64,000 nucleotides of DNA, from NCBI RefSeq assembly GCF_000383415.1, contig NZ_KB911258.1, positions 80,056-144,055 of the forward strand, in the 5' to 3' direction. A program made the translations under genes and the position numbers. This document shows, piece by piece, positions 26,563 to 34,971 of this stretch. Positions within the stretch are counted from its first letter, which is position 1. Each line of letters opens with the position of its first letter. A model generated the notes under the pieces. That model saw only the letters and a program-made list of their open reading frames with translations, had not been told where the DNA came from and ran no database searches. This DNA comes from Hyphomicrobium zavarzinii ATCC 27496 (lineage in GTDB: Bacteria > Pseudomonadota > Alphaproteobacteria > Rhizobiales > Hyphomicrobiaceae).

Positions 26563-27894
26563 ATGGTGGAACCGAGCCCTTCTTCCCTGGCTGACTGGCT
26601 TGCCGCGCTTCGTGAGGTTCTCACCGCGGCTGCGAGCGGCCTCGACCCCGCGTTGGTGGCCGGCGCCGTCGTCGTGCTGGCCGTTGTGCTGCTATGGATG
26701 GCACTGGGGTTGAGACGCGCCTCCGAGGCCCAGAAGCGCGAGGCGCTGGCCGCAGCCGAGTTCGCGGAGATCAAGGGGCGCCTCACCGCCATGAGCGAGA
26801 TGACGGTGCGCCGCCAGTCGGAAGAAGCGCGTGCGCTCGACGAGCGTGTGGAGCAGGTGGCAGCCCGCCTCGGCAGCGCGCTCGATGGCGTGAGCCGCCG
26901 TCTGTCGGACAGCCTTGCCGAGACGCAGCGCCAGAACGGCGACACCGTGGCCCGCCTGTCTGAGCGGGTCGATACTCTGTCCCGGCACATGGCGCAGAGC
27001 CTCGATACGGTTTCGGCTCGGCTCGGCGACAATCTGGCGGAGGCGGGACGGCGCACCACCGAAACCCTCTCGACGCTGAACGAACGTCTCGCCGTCATTG
27101 CGGAAGCCAAGCAGAGCCTCGCCGATCTCTCGTCCGAGGTGGGCTCGCTCTCCGGCGTCCTCGCCAACAAGCAGGCGCGCGGCGCTTTCGGGCAGCTTCG
27201 CATGGAGACCATCATCCGCGATGCGCTGCCTGCCGGCGTCTACGAGTTCCAGGCCACGCTTTCCAACGGAAAGCGGCCGGATTGCGTGATCCGCCTGCCG
27301 AACACGCCTGCTGCCCTGGTCATCGATTCCAAGTTTCCCCTCGAAGGCTTCGAAGCCCTGCGCGTGGCCCGCGCTCCCGACGAGGTGAAGGCCGCCCGCG
27401 ATGCCATCCGTGAAGCCGTCGGCCGCCATATCGACGACATCGCGGAGAAATATCTGATCCCGGGCGAAACCCAGGACACGGCGCTGATGTTCGTGCCCTC
27501 GGAATCGGTCTACGGCGATCTGCACGAGCATTTCGCCGACCTCGTCCAGCGCGCGCACCGGGCGCGTGTGGTGATCGTCGCGCCCAACATTCTCATGCTT
27601 GCGGTGCAAACCGTGCAAGCAGTTATCAAAGACGCCAAGATGCGGGATCAGGCCGGGCTCATCCAGCGCGAGGTGGGTCTGCTGCTGGCCGACGTGTCGC
27701 GCCTGGTCGAGCGCGTGTCGGAACTCGAGCGCCATTTCTCCTTGTCGGGCAAGGCGCTCGAGAAGGTCTCCGCCTCCGCGTCCCGCATCAGCGGCCGGGG
27801 CGAGCGCTTGGTTTCGCTCGACCTCGAGGACAAAGCTCTCGAAGGAGAAGCCGCCACCTCGTCCGCCGCACAGTTGACGCAGCGCGCATCCTAG
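26563..27894 (+). CDS. rmuC: RmuC family DNA recombination protein
   Basis: 443 aa. One N-terminal transmembrane helix (about 28-50), a long coiled coil (about 55-190, with repeats such as VARLSERVDTLSRHMAQSLD), and the RmuC nuclease-like core (KQARGAFGQLRMETIIRDAL, DCVIRLPN, LVIDSKFPLEGFEALR, EKYLIPGETQDTALMFVPSE, VIVAPNILMLAVQTVQAVIK). RmuC limits inversions at short repeats in E. coli. The identification is firm; the gene stands alone here. Confidence 0.95.
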   Translation: MVEPSPSSLADWLAALREVLTAAASGLDPALVAGAVVVLAVVLLWMALGLRRASEAQKREALAAAEFAEIKGRLTAMSEMTVRRQSEEARALDERVEQVAARLGSALDGVSRRLSDSLAETQRQNGDTVARLSERVDTLSRHMAQSLDTVSARLGDNLAEAGRRTTETLSTLNERLAVIAEAKQSLADLSSEVGSLSGVLANKQARGAFGQLRMETIIRDALPAGVYEFQATLSNGKRPDCVIRLPNTPAALVIDSKFPLEGFEALRVARAPDEVKAARDAIREAVGRHIDDIAEKYLIPGETQDTALMFVPSESVYGDLHEHFADLVQRAHRARVVIVAPNILMLAVQTVQAVIKDAKMRDQAGLIQREVGLLLADVSRLVERVSELERHFSLSGKALEKVSASASRISGRGERLVSLDLEDKALEGEAATSSAAQLTQRAS

Positions 27895-27978
27895 ATCAAT
27901 GAAGCCATCGCATTGCCGGAATCCCGTCCTCTTGCATAGGTGTTGCGAAGCACGAGTCCGGACAAAATTTACCTGACT

Positions 27979-28021
27979 TATCTGGATCTAAGCCTCGTCG
28001 ATGGGTGTCCGGATCCAGATA
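27979..28021. repeat. Inverted repeat in the tex leader
   Basis: Two 10-base arms, TATCTGGATC (27979-27988) and GATCCAGATA (28012-28021), are perfect reverse complements with a 23-base spacer, about 100 bases before the tex start. It could be an operator, an RNA stem in the tex leader, or the end of the rmuC transcript (no T run follows). Confidence 0.5.
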
Positions 28022-28122
28022 CGTCTCCGATTGAGCCAAGTGTCCCTTTGAAGGTTCAGAGGGATGCCGACTGACTGACCTTTCTCCGAGGAGGAAGGGA
28101 TTTTTCGTTCTGTAGGTAGGCC

Positions 28123-30447
28123 ATGGACAAGATCAATCAGCGTATTGCCGACGAATTGCGCGTTGCGGCCGGGCAGGTTGCCGCCGCCGTGACCCTTCTC
28201 GATGAAGGCGCGACGGTTCCCTTCATCGCCCGCTACCGTAAGGAGAAGACGGGCGGGCTCGACGATACGCAGCTCCGCACCCTGTCCGAGCGCCTTGTCT
28301 ACCTGCGCGAGCTCGAGGATCGCCGCGCTTCGATTTTGAAAAGCGTGGAGGAGCAGGGCAAGCTCACTCCGGAGCTCGCCCGCTCGCTCAACGCGGCCGG
28401 CACCAAGGTCGAGCTGGAGGATCTCTACGCTCCCTACAAGCCGAAGCGGCGCACCAAGGCGCAGATCGCGCGAGAAGCGGGTCTCGAGCCGCTGGCGGAA
28501 GCGCTGCTGGCCAATCCCGCGCTCGACCCCGTTGCAGAGGCCGAGAAATTCGTGGCGGCCGACAAGGGCGTGGCCGACCAGAAGGCAGCCCTCGACGGCG
28601 CCCGCCACATCCTGATCGAGCGCATCTCCGAACGCCCAGACATCGTTGGCGGTCTGCGCGAATGGGAATGGGGCGAAGGCACGCTCACCTCCAAGGTGAA
28701 GAAGGCCAAGGAGACGGAAGGCGCGAAGTTCTCGGACTATTTCGACTTCGGCCAGGCCATCAAGGAGATGCCGAGCCACCGCGCGCTCGCCCTGCTTCGC
28801 GGCGTGAACGAGGGTGTCCTCGACATCGATCTCGACGTCGCGCACGACGAGACCAAGGCGCATCCCGCGGAGGCAAAGATCCGCGCGGCGTTCGGCATCG
28901 CCGACAAAGGCCGTCCTGCGGACGCCTGGCTAGGCGAGACGGTGCGGCTCGCCTGGAAAGCGCGCCTAGCCACCACCATCACGTCGGATCTGCTGACCCG
29001 TCTCAAGGAGCGCGCGGACTCCGAGGCCATCACCGTGTTCTCGTCGAACCTCAAGGATCTGCTGCTGGCCGCACCCGCGGGCCCCCGCGTCACCATGGGC
29101 CTCGATCCCGGCTTGCGCACGGGCGTGAAGGTCGCCGTCGTCGATCAGACCGGCAAGCTCGTCGACACCACGACAATTTATCCGCACGAGCCCAAGCGCG
29201 ATTGGCAGGGCTCGCTGGCCGCGCTCGCGGCGCTCTGCGCCAAGCATAAGGTCGATCTCGTGAGCGTCGGCAACGGCACCGGCAGCCGCGAGACCGACAA
29301 GCTCGTCGCCGAGCTGATGAGCAAGATGCCTCAGCTCAAGCTCACCAAGGTCATGGTGTCCGAGGCTGGCGCCTCGGTCTATTCGGCCTCCGAGCTCGCC
29401 GCCAAGGAGTTTCCCGGTCTCGACGTCAGCTTGCGTGGCGCCGTTTCGATCGCGCGCCGCCTCCAGGATCCGCTGGCCGAGCTGGTCAAGATCGAGCCGA
29501 AGGCCATCGGCGTCGGCCAGTATCAGCACGACGTCGATCAGACCGGCCTTGCGCGCTCGCTCGACGCGGTCGTCGAGGATTGCGTGAACTCCGTCGGCGT
29601 CGACGTGAACACGGCCTCCGTTCCGCTGCTGACGCGCGTGTCCGGCCTTAACCAGACGCTCGCCGCCAACATCGTCGCCTTCCGTGACGAGCACGGCGCG
29701 TTCAAGACACGCGCCGCATTGAAGAAGGTGCCGCGCCTCGGGCCGAAGGCGTTCGAGCAGGCGGCGGGCTTCCTGCGCATCATGAACGGCACGAACCCGC
29801 TGGATGCCTCCGCCGTTCACCCCGAAGCCTACGAGGTGGTGGAGCGTATCGCCGAGAAGACGAAGCGCCCGCTCAAGGCCATGATCGGCGACCGCGCGTT
29901 CCTGAAGTCGCTGCGTCCCGCAGAGTTCGCCGACGACAGCTTCGGCATTCCGACGGTGACCGACATCATCGCGGAACTCGAGAAACCCGGCCGCGACCCG
30001 CGTCCCGAGTTCAAGACCGCGACCTTTGCCGACGGCGTCGAGAAGATCTCGGATCTCAAGATCGGCATGCAACTCGAGGGCACGGTGACGAACGTCGCCG
30101 CTTTCGGTGCGTTCGTCGATATCGGCGTGCATCAGGATGGCCTCGTGCACATCTCGGAGCTGGCCGATCGGTTCGTGAAGGACCCGCGCGAGGTGGTGAA
30201 GGTGGGCGACGTCGTGAGCGTCCGCGTGAAGGAGGTGGACGCCGAGCGCAAGCGCATCGCGTTGACCATGCGCTCGGGCACAATCGACCGCAGCGCCGCG
30301 GCGGGTGCCGGCGCGCAGCGCCCCTCGGGAGCGTCCTCCCCGCAGGGTGGATCCCGGAACTTTTCCCCGCCCCCGCGCAAAAGCGCGGAGCCCGCAGGCG
30401 AGAGCGCCCTCGCTGCCGCCTTGCGCCGGGCTCAGGAGAGGAAATAG
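28123..30447 (+). CDS. tex: Tex family transcription accessory protein
   Basis: 774-aa RNA-binding protein. Layout: N-terminal helix-turn-helix region with [20 protein letters not shown], a YqgF/RNase H-like fold with [16 protein letters not shown], a helix-hairpin-helix part ([20 protein letters not shown]), and a C-terminal S1 domain ([20 protein letters not shown]) followed by a basic Ser/Pro-rich tail. All Tex domains are present and in order. Tex acts on transcription complexes and stalled ribosomes and is found in most bacteria. A ribosome site (AGGTAGG) precedes the ATG. Confidence 0.97.
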   Translation: MDKINQRIADELRVAAGQVAAAVTLLDEGATVPFIARYRKEKTGGLDDTQLRTLSERLVYLRELEDRRASILKSVEEQGKLTPELARSLNAAGTKVELEDLYAPYKPKRRTKAQIAREAGLEPLAEALLANPALDPVAEAEKFVAADKGVADQKAALDGARHILIERISERPDIVGGLREWEWGEGTLTSKVKKAKETEGAKFSDYFDFGQAIKEMPSHRALALLRGVNEGVLDIDLDVAHDETKAHPAEAKIRAAFGIADKGRPADAWLGETVRLAWKARLATTITSDLLTRLKERADSEAITVFSSNLKDLLLAAPAGPRVTMGLDPGLRTGVKVAVVDQTGKLVDTTTIYPHEPKRDWQGSLAALAALCAKHKVDLVSVGNGTGSRETDKLVAELMSKMPQLKLTKVMVSEAGASVYSASELAAKEFPGLDVSLRGAVSIARRLQDPLAELVKIEPKAIGVGQYQHDVDQTGLARSLDAVVEDCVNSVGVDVNTASVPLLTRVSGLNQTLAANIVAFRDEHGAFKTRAALKKVPRLGPKAFEQAAGFLRIMNGTNPLDASAVHPEAYEVVERIAEKTKRPLKAMIGDRAFLKSLRPAEFADDSFGIPTVTDIIAELEKPGRDPRPEFKTATFADGVEKISDLKIGMQLEGTVTNVAAFGAFVDIGVHQDGLVHISELADRFVKDPREVVKVGDVVSVRVKEVDAERKRIALTMRSGTIDRSAAAGAGAQRPSGASSPQGGSRNFSPPPRKSAEPAGESALAAALRRAQERK

Positions 30448-30460
30448 CGGCAATTGCACG

Positions 30461-30522
30461 GCGACGTTTTCATGATTGGCGCCCTGTCTCGGGTCAGCCG
30501 AATAACGTCATGAAAACGTCGC
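30461..30522 (+). promoter_or_regulatory. Perfect 15-bp inverted repeat in decarboxylase leader
   Basis: GCGACGTTTTCATGA (30461-30475) and TCATGAAAACGTCGC (30508-30522) are exact reverse complements separated by 32 bases, in the 204-base space between tex and the decarboxylase gene. No T run follows the second arm, so a simple terminator for tex is less likely. Alphaproteobacterial ornithine decarboxylase genes are known to carry a structured leader (the speF RNA motif); this stem, plus GC-rich elements further down (GGCCCATAGGCCC), could be that leader. Pairing is seen; the identity is inferred. Confidence 0.5.
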
Positions 30523-30651
30523 ATAATCCTTTCTGCAGCAAGGGTCTTTACATCGCGGCCCATAGGCCCTAAATCCACCTTACGCACGGCGGCGATCTCG
30601 CTTCGCACGGCGCTTCTTTTCCAACCCGATTGTTGGTGGAGGTCCGTTGAT

Positions 30652-31839
30652 ATGGAGCGTTTTGCCTCAGCGGCTGATCTTGTCGCCGCACGTAAGCCGG
30701 AGCGTCCCGTTCTCTGTGCCCGTCCCCACGCCGCCGCCCGCGCGGCGCGCTGGTTCGTCGAAAATTTCGACGGAGACGTGGCTTATGCTTACAAAGCGAA
30801 TAGCTCGGTCTTTCTGATCGGTGCCCTGTACGGCGCCGGCATCCGCCATTTCGACGTGGCGTCGCTGCCCGAGATCGAGGATGCGGCCACCATTCCCGGC
30901 GCCGAGCTGCATTTCATGCATCCCGTGAAGTCGCGCGAAGCGATCCGTCGCGCCTATCACCAGCACGGCGTCAGGAGCTTCTCGCTCGACACCGAGGACG
31001 AGCTGAAGAAGATCGTCGAGGAAACCGCGGGCGAAGATGGCACCGCGCGTGATCTCGCGCTGTTCGTGCGCGTGTCCGTGCCCGCCATAAACAGCCGCAT
31101 TCCTCTCGAGCGGAAGTTCGGCACCGGCGGCCAGAAGGCCGCCCGCCTCCTGGTCAAGGCACGCCAGGTCGCAGCAGAGCTCGGCATCACCTTCCACGTC
31201 GGCTCGCAGACCATGACGCCGGACGCCTACGTCAACGCCCTTGCCGAGGTGCAGCGCCTCATCGGCAAGGCGGGCGTCGTCGTGGACCGGCTGGATGTCG
31301 GCGGCGGCTTCCCGTCGATCTATCCCGGCATGAAGCCTGCCCCGCTTGCGCGCTTCCTCCAGGCCATCCGTGAGAGCATCGACAAGCTTCCGGTGCGCGA
31401 GAATGTGCGCCTGATGTGCGAGCCCGGCCGTGCGCTCGTCGCCGAGGCCGAAAGCCTGATCGTGCGGGTGGAAGCCCGTCGCGGCAACGACCTCTTCATC
31501 AACGATGGCGGCTACGGCGTGCTGTTCGATGCGGCCCATCTCGGCTGGATCTATCCGGCTCGCCTGATCAACCGCGAGCCCGCAGGCGGCGAGGCGCCCA
31601 TCTCCTACGAGCTGTGGGGACCTACCTGCGATTCCATCGACCACATGAAGGGTCCGTTCGTGCTGCCGGCCTGCATCAAGGAAGGCGACTATCTGGAGAT
31701 CGGCAACGTGGGGGCCTACGGCCGCGCCATTGCCGGTGACTTCAACGGCTACGGCAAGTACGAGGAAGCGATCCTCGACGACGAGCCGATGATGACCATG
31801 TACGGCGAGGCCGACGCGGCCGCCGCTCTTCTGGGCTGA
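30652..31839 (+). CDS. Ornithine/diaminopimelate-type PLP decarboxylase (fold III)
   Basis: 395 aa of the alanine-racemase-fold decarboxylases, most like bacterial ornithine (or ornithine/lysine) decarboxylase. It has the PLP lysine in VAYAYKANSS, the HVGSQ motif, the phosphate-binding CEPGRALVAEAESL and the active-site WGPTCDSIDHM containing the catalytic cysteine. The product would make putrescine (or cadaverine) for polyamine synthesis. GGAGG lies before the ATG. The leader carries a long inverted repeat, pointing to RNA-level control, for example by polyamine pathway metabolites. Substrate choice between ornithine, lysine and diaminopimelate cannot be settled by eye. Confidence 0.92.
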   Translation: MERFASAADLVAARKPERPVLCARPHAAARAARWFVENFDGDVAYAYKANSSVFLIGALYGAGIRHFDVASLPEIEDAATIPGAELHFMHPVKSREAIRRAYHQHGVRSFSLDTEDELKKIVEETAGEDGTARDLALFVRVSVPAINSRIPLERKFGTGGQKAARLLVKARQVAAELGITFHVGSQTMTPDAYVNALAEVQRLIGKAGVVVDRLDVGGGFPSIYPGMKPAPLARFLQAIRESIDKLPVRENVRLMCEPGRALVAEAESLIVRVEARRGNDLFINDGGYGVLFDAAHLGWIYPARLINREPAGGEAPISYELWGPTCDSIDHMKGPFVLPACIKEGDYLEIGNVGAYGRAIAGDFNGYGKYEEAILDDEPMMTMYGEADAAAALLG

Positions 31840-31849
31840 TCGCCTGGCT

Positions 31850-31879
31850 GCCTCTCTCCGTCTAAAGCCGGAGGGAGGC
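31850..31879 (+). terminator. Hairpin after the decarboxylase gene
   Basis: An 11-bp stem with one G-U pair (GCCTCTCTCCG with CGGAGGGAGGC) and an 8-base loop starts 10 bases past the stop codon at 31839. The following sequence (CCGCCTAAAG) has no T run, so it is a weak or Rho-assisted terminator candidate. Confidence 0.5.
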
Positions 31880-31994
31880 CCGCCTAAAGACAGTCTGTGC
31901 AACCCATAAAACTGAGCAAAACTCTGAACGCCGTGCGCGCGACGGCTCGGAATCGCACTACCTCGGTCCTGTGGATTAGGGGGATAACTCCATC

Positions 31995-32264
31995 ATGGAC
32001 GCAGATGCGGCCTTCGCGGTCATCCAGCGCGCGCTCGACGACTTCAACACCGAGATCGGTAAGGTTCGCGCTGAAACCGCGCAGACGGAGGAGACCATCG
32101 CTTCGCTCGAGTACGAGATGGAGCAGCTTCGCAAGGCCATCGCGGAGAATGCCCTCGACATGCCGGCCGCGCGGGCAAAGCCGGGAGCGCTCTCAGATGT
32201 CGAGATATTTGGCGAGAACGTCGGAAGTGGGCTGCGGCAGCGTTTCCTCGGCCGCGCGGCCTGA
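31995..32264 (+). CDS. Small coiled-coil protein of unknown function
   Basis: 89 codons. Residues 1-55 form a likely coiled coil (IGKVRAETAQTEETIASLEY followed by EMEQLRKAIAE); the rest is less regular. The last 72 bases overlap, antisense, the 3' end of an antitoxin-like gene. Both cannot easily be conserved over this stretch, so the C-terminus of this ORF may be fortuitous. A GGGGATAA stretch serves as a weak ribosome site. Confidence 0.5.
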   Translation: MDADAAFAVIQRALDDFNTEIGKVRAETAQTEETIASLEYEMEQLRKAIAENALDMPAARAKPGALSDVEIFGENVGSGLRQRFLGRAA

Positions 32265-32402
32265 AGAATCCTCGGCCATAAGCTGATCCACGAGCGCTGA
32301 ATCGGCCTCGATGTTATCGAGCAACGTCTGGGCGAGTTCGGCCCGCTCTTCAGGAGAGAGCTTGAGAGCGGTTATCAGGATTGCCTTGACGCGCTCGTTC
32401 AT
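32193..32402 (-). CDS. Addiction-module antitoxin-like protein, no toxin partner
   Basis: 69 aa starting MNERVKAILITALKLSPEER and continuing AELAQTLLDNIE, the hallmark of the short addiction-module component (TIGR02574-type) that normally pairs with a RelE/ParE toxin. GAGGTGG lies before the ATG at 32402. No toxin gene precedes or follows it on the same strand, so it is an orphan or a remnant. It overlaps the coiled-coil ORF on the opposite strand. Confidence 0.65.
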   Translation of the reverse strand: MNERVKAILITALKLSPEERAELAQTLLDNIEADSALVDQLMAEDSSGRAAEETLPQPTSDVLAKYLDI

Positions 32403-32470
32403 CAGCCACCTCGCGGCCTGCCGACTCATTCCGCGAGCCTAGCACGGCGTGCGCTGATTACGCGTATGCC

Positions 32471-33175
32471 TCATTCGGAGGCGGCTTGCCTCTGAACGCT
32501 CTTTAGCGCGTCCATCACGGGCGACGAGAACTCGCGGCGGTAGAGCACGAGGGTGACGAGCAGCGTGGCGCCGAGGAACAGCAGCGGATCGACCAGCCAG
32601 GCCATCAGCGGGATCGAAAAATAGTAGGCCCGCACGCCATTGTTGTAGGCCTCTCCGGCGAGCGCGGCCACGTCCCCGGCCGCCGCGATGTAGGTCTTGC
32701 GTTGCGGGCCGTCGTGATCGCGATCCGGCATGGCGCCCACGAGGATCGACAGCACGTTGTACTGCCAGGCGGACCACGTGAACTTGAAGAAGGCGTAGAC
32801 GAAAACCAGGATCAGGATGAGCGCCTTCAGCTCCGCGAGCGCGGGATCGGAAGACCGCACGAACGGCAGGTGCGAGGTGAGCTCCGCCACTTTGCTCGCC
32901 GTGCCGAGCAGTGCCAGCAGGCCGCCGAGGATGAGCACGGTGGTGGAGGCAAAGAACAGCGCCCCACGCAGCAGGTTGCCGAGAAGCGTCGCATCCGCGA
33001 CGTGGCTTTCGCGCTGGCCGATCCGCTCGATCCACTGATGGCGGAATTTTTTGACGAGAGACATCAGGCTCGGGCGGCGCGCATCCACATGCCGCGCGGC
33101 CCAGTGGTAGCCCGGCCAGCACACGAGAAACGTGGTGAAGGCCACAACGTCATAGAGCGTGATGCCGGTCATCAT
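32471..33175 (-). CDS. DUF599 family membrane protein
   Basis: 234 aa, about four transmembrane helices: TLYDVVAFTTFLVCWPGYHW near the N-terminus, LFFASTTVLILGGLLALLG, LKALILILVFVYAFFKFTWS and LVDPLLFLGATLLVTLVLYR. The short motifs RGALFFASTT and FTWSAWQYN with an AAGDVAALAGEAYNNGVRAYY loop are those of the DUF599 family. Function unknown. The start at 33175 (MMTGITLYDV) is preceded by AGGA; the longer in-frame extension is not coding-like. Confidence 0.88.
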   Translation of the reverse strand: MMTGITLYDVVAFTTFLVCWPGYHWAARHVDARRPSLMSLVKKFRHQWIERIGQRESHVADATLLGNLLRGALFFASTTVLILGGLLALLGTASKVAELTSHLPFVRSSDPALAELKALILILVFVYAFFKFTWSAWQYNVLSILVGAMPDRDHDGPQRKTYIAAAGDVAALAGEAYNNGVRAYYFSIPLMAWLVDPLLFLGATLLVTLVLYRREFSSPVMDALKSVQRQAASE

Positions 33176-33342
33176 GTCGGATCCTGATGGGTAGGACGCG
33201 GCTTTGCCGTGTGAAGGTCTGCGATCGCGGTCAGGCTGTATAGAGGGCCTGCGCGCGGCCGCATACTGCGACACGTGGGAAACGAGCTGCGACATGAAGA
33301 CAAAGAAGTGCGACGGGAAAAGGATGTGACCGGCAAAGGATC

Positions 33343-33380
33343 GGGCCGGGACCCCGCAAACGGGACCCCGGCCCTTTTTT
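33343..33380 (+). terminator. Plus-strand intrinsic terminator without an assigned gene
   Basis: A 14-position stem (33343-33356 with 33361-33374, two internal mismatches) with a CAAA loop is followed on the plus strand by six T (33375-33380). It lies right behind the stop of the convergent cytochrome c gene. On the minus strand the hairpin is preceded by A and followed by only a short T cluster, so the stronger reading is plus strand, where no protein gene is present from 33176 onward. Confidence 0.65.
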
Positions 33381-33728
33381 CTACTCCTGCACCGCGACGA
33401 CGGAGCCGAGCGAGCTCCAGAAGGCCGCAAGGTTCTCAATGTCCTTGTCGGTCAGTGGTTTCGCCATCTCCACCATGGTCGGATCCGTCCGCACGTTCCC
33501 CGCGCGATAGGCGTTGAGTGCGGCCATGAGATAGTCGCGATCCTGGCCCGCAAGGTGCGGGATGCCCGGCACTTGGCTTCGGCCTTTCTCGCCGTGGCAG
33601 GCCATGCACACCTCCGCACGCTTCTGACCTGCGGCGATATCCGCAGATTGCGCGTTCGCGTCATGTGCGAGAGCGGTTTGTCCGATGAGTGCGAAAGCAA
33701 ACGCGATCTTGATCTTTGCCGAAAACAT
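33381..33728 (-). CDS. Small periplasmic monoheme cytochrome c
   Basis: 115 aa with a cleavable signal (MFSAKIKIAFAFALIGQTAL) and one heme site (VCMACHGEKGRS) plus a C-terminal PLTDKDIENLAAFWSSL, the class I cytochrome c (c4/c5-like) layout with a likely Met ligand in MVEMAKPLTD. GGAGGA precedes the ATG at 33728. It follows the two bd-superfamily genes by 15 bases and probably docks onto the heme c domain of the large subunit. Confidence 0.92.
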   Translation of the reverse strand: MFSAKIKIAFAFALIGQTALAHDANAQSADIAAGQKRAEVCMACHGEKGRSQVPGIPHLAGQDRDYLMAALNAYRAGNVRTDPTMVEMAKPLTDKDIENLAAFWSSLGSVVAVQE

Positions 33729-33743
33729 GGGTTCCTCCAATTC

Positions 33744-34967
33744 CTATGCGAGTAGCGCGTTGCGGATCCAGATCGCGACGCCGTAGACGAAGAACACGCC
33801 GATCCACACCACGAGCACGGCGACTGCAGCCGTGCCGAGACGCGCGATCGGGGGCTCGGCGGTATAGGTGCCCTGCACACGGCCAGCGCGGTAGAGGAGC
33901 GCCAGGTAGTAGCCGCCAACCAGCCCGCCCACGCCGGCCAGCGTGGAGAAGAACAGGACAAGGGACGGCCAATCCGCATGGACCTTGTAGTCCGATGCGA
34001 TGTAGCCGAAGGGCGTGAGGTAGGTGATGCGAACAACCTCTCGCCAGAAGGCGAGCAGCGCCAGAACGCCGAGGCCGATCCCGAGAAACGCATAGCCGTG
34101 AAGGCGCTGGTATCCCGCTGCCGTGAGGCCTGCCAGGACGAGAAGGAAGCCCGGCAAGAGCCAGCCCAGCGGTTGCTCCGAGAGCCCTGTAGCAGCGGGA
34201 TGGTCGAGCTGCCACCACGACGCGAGAAGCGCGGAAACGGCCAGTCCCGGGACGGCGATGGTGCGGCCGAGCAGGCGGGCGAATGCGCGATACTCCGGCG
34301 TCTTGTCGGAACGCGTGGCGAAATAGTCCGCATACGCGATCAGATAGAGACCGACGGCCGGCGCCGACAGGCTCATGATGAACAAGTAGCGCGGCCATTC
34401 GATCGCATGCAGCTTCGAGCCGCTCGTATCGACGACCCCGCCCGGCGCATACCACTCCATCCACCTGTCAGGCAGGATCGCCTGATAGGCGAGCGCGTGC
34501 ATGATCAGACCGTCCAGAATGAAGAGAGCCAGGCTCAGCACCGCATAGACGCCGATGTAGCGCTTCGCGCCCTCGTGGTTGCCCCAATAGAACGCGAACC
34601 ACAGGCAATAGCCCGCGATCAGCGTGAAGATGAAGCCGATCGCCCACCCCGCCGATAGCACGTTGGAGGTGTACCACTGCGGATCGTAGATCACCTGCGT
34701 GAACAGCAGCGGCGCCACGCCGAGCACGATGAGAAGCGAGACGCCGACCTTGGCGACTTTCGTCATCGCGATCGACATCTGCTCCCAGTAGGGTCCGGCC
34801 TCGCGCTTGTAGAACGCGTAGATCGCAAGACCCGCCGCCCCGAGCGTGAGGTGGACGAAGGCGATGTGGAAGACCCAGGTCCCCACCGCGAGAACCTGGA
34901 AGAGCTGAGGCACGGCCGGCACTCCTGCCGGATCGCGCATCGTATTCATGATTGTGCCGATATCCAT
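33744..34967 (-). CDS. Second membrane subunit of a bd-superfamily heme c oxidase (CydA-like)
   Basis: 407 aa, about ten transmembrane helices. The first helix reads GTWVFHIAFVHLTLGAAGLA, with two histidines five residues apart (His34/His39) as in the first helix of the partner subunit (His28/His33). The following segment VSLLIVLGVAPLLFTQVIY parallels the CydA core. The protein therefore looks like a second, diverged CydA-type subunit rather than a CydB. AAGGAG sits before the ATG at 34967, only four bases after the stop of the large subunit. Together with the adjoining genes it forms a three-gene oxidase-like operon. Confidence 0.75.
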   Translation of the reverse strand: MDIGTIMNTMRDPAGVPAVPQLFQVLAVGTWVFHIAFVHLTLGAAGLAIYAFYKREAGPYWEQMSIAMTKVAKVGVSLLIVLGVAPLLFTQVIYDPQWYTSNVLSAGWAIGFIFTLIAGYCLWFAFYWGNHEGAKRYIGVYAVLSLALFILDGLIMHALAYQAILPDRWMEWYAPGGVVDTSGSKLHAIEWPRYLFIMSLSAPAVGLYLIAYADYFATRSDKTPEYRAFARLLGRTIAVPGLAVSALLASWWQLDHPAATGLSEQPLGWLLPGFLLVLAGLTAAGYQRLHGYAFLGIGLGVLALLAFWREVVRITYLTPFGYIASDYKVHADWPSLVLFFSTLAGVGGLVGGYYLALLYRAGRVQGTYTAEPPIARLGTAAVAVLVVWIGVFFVYGVAIWIRNALLA

Positions 34968-34971
34968 GATG

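Noticed and set aside
28966..30459. 497-aa minus-strand frame opposite tex
   Set aside because: Antisense shadow of a full-length Tex protein.
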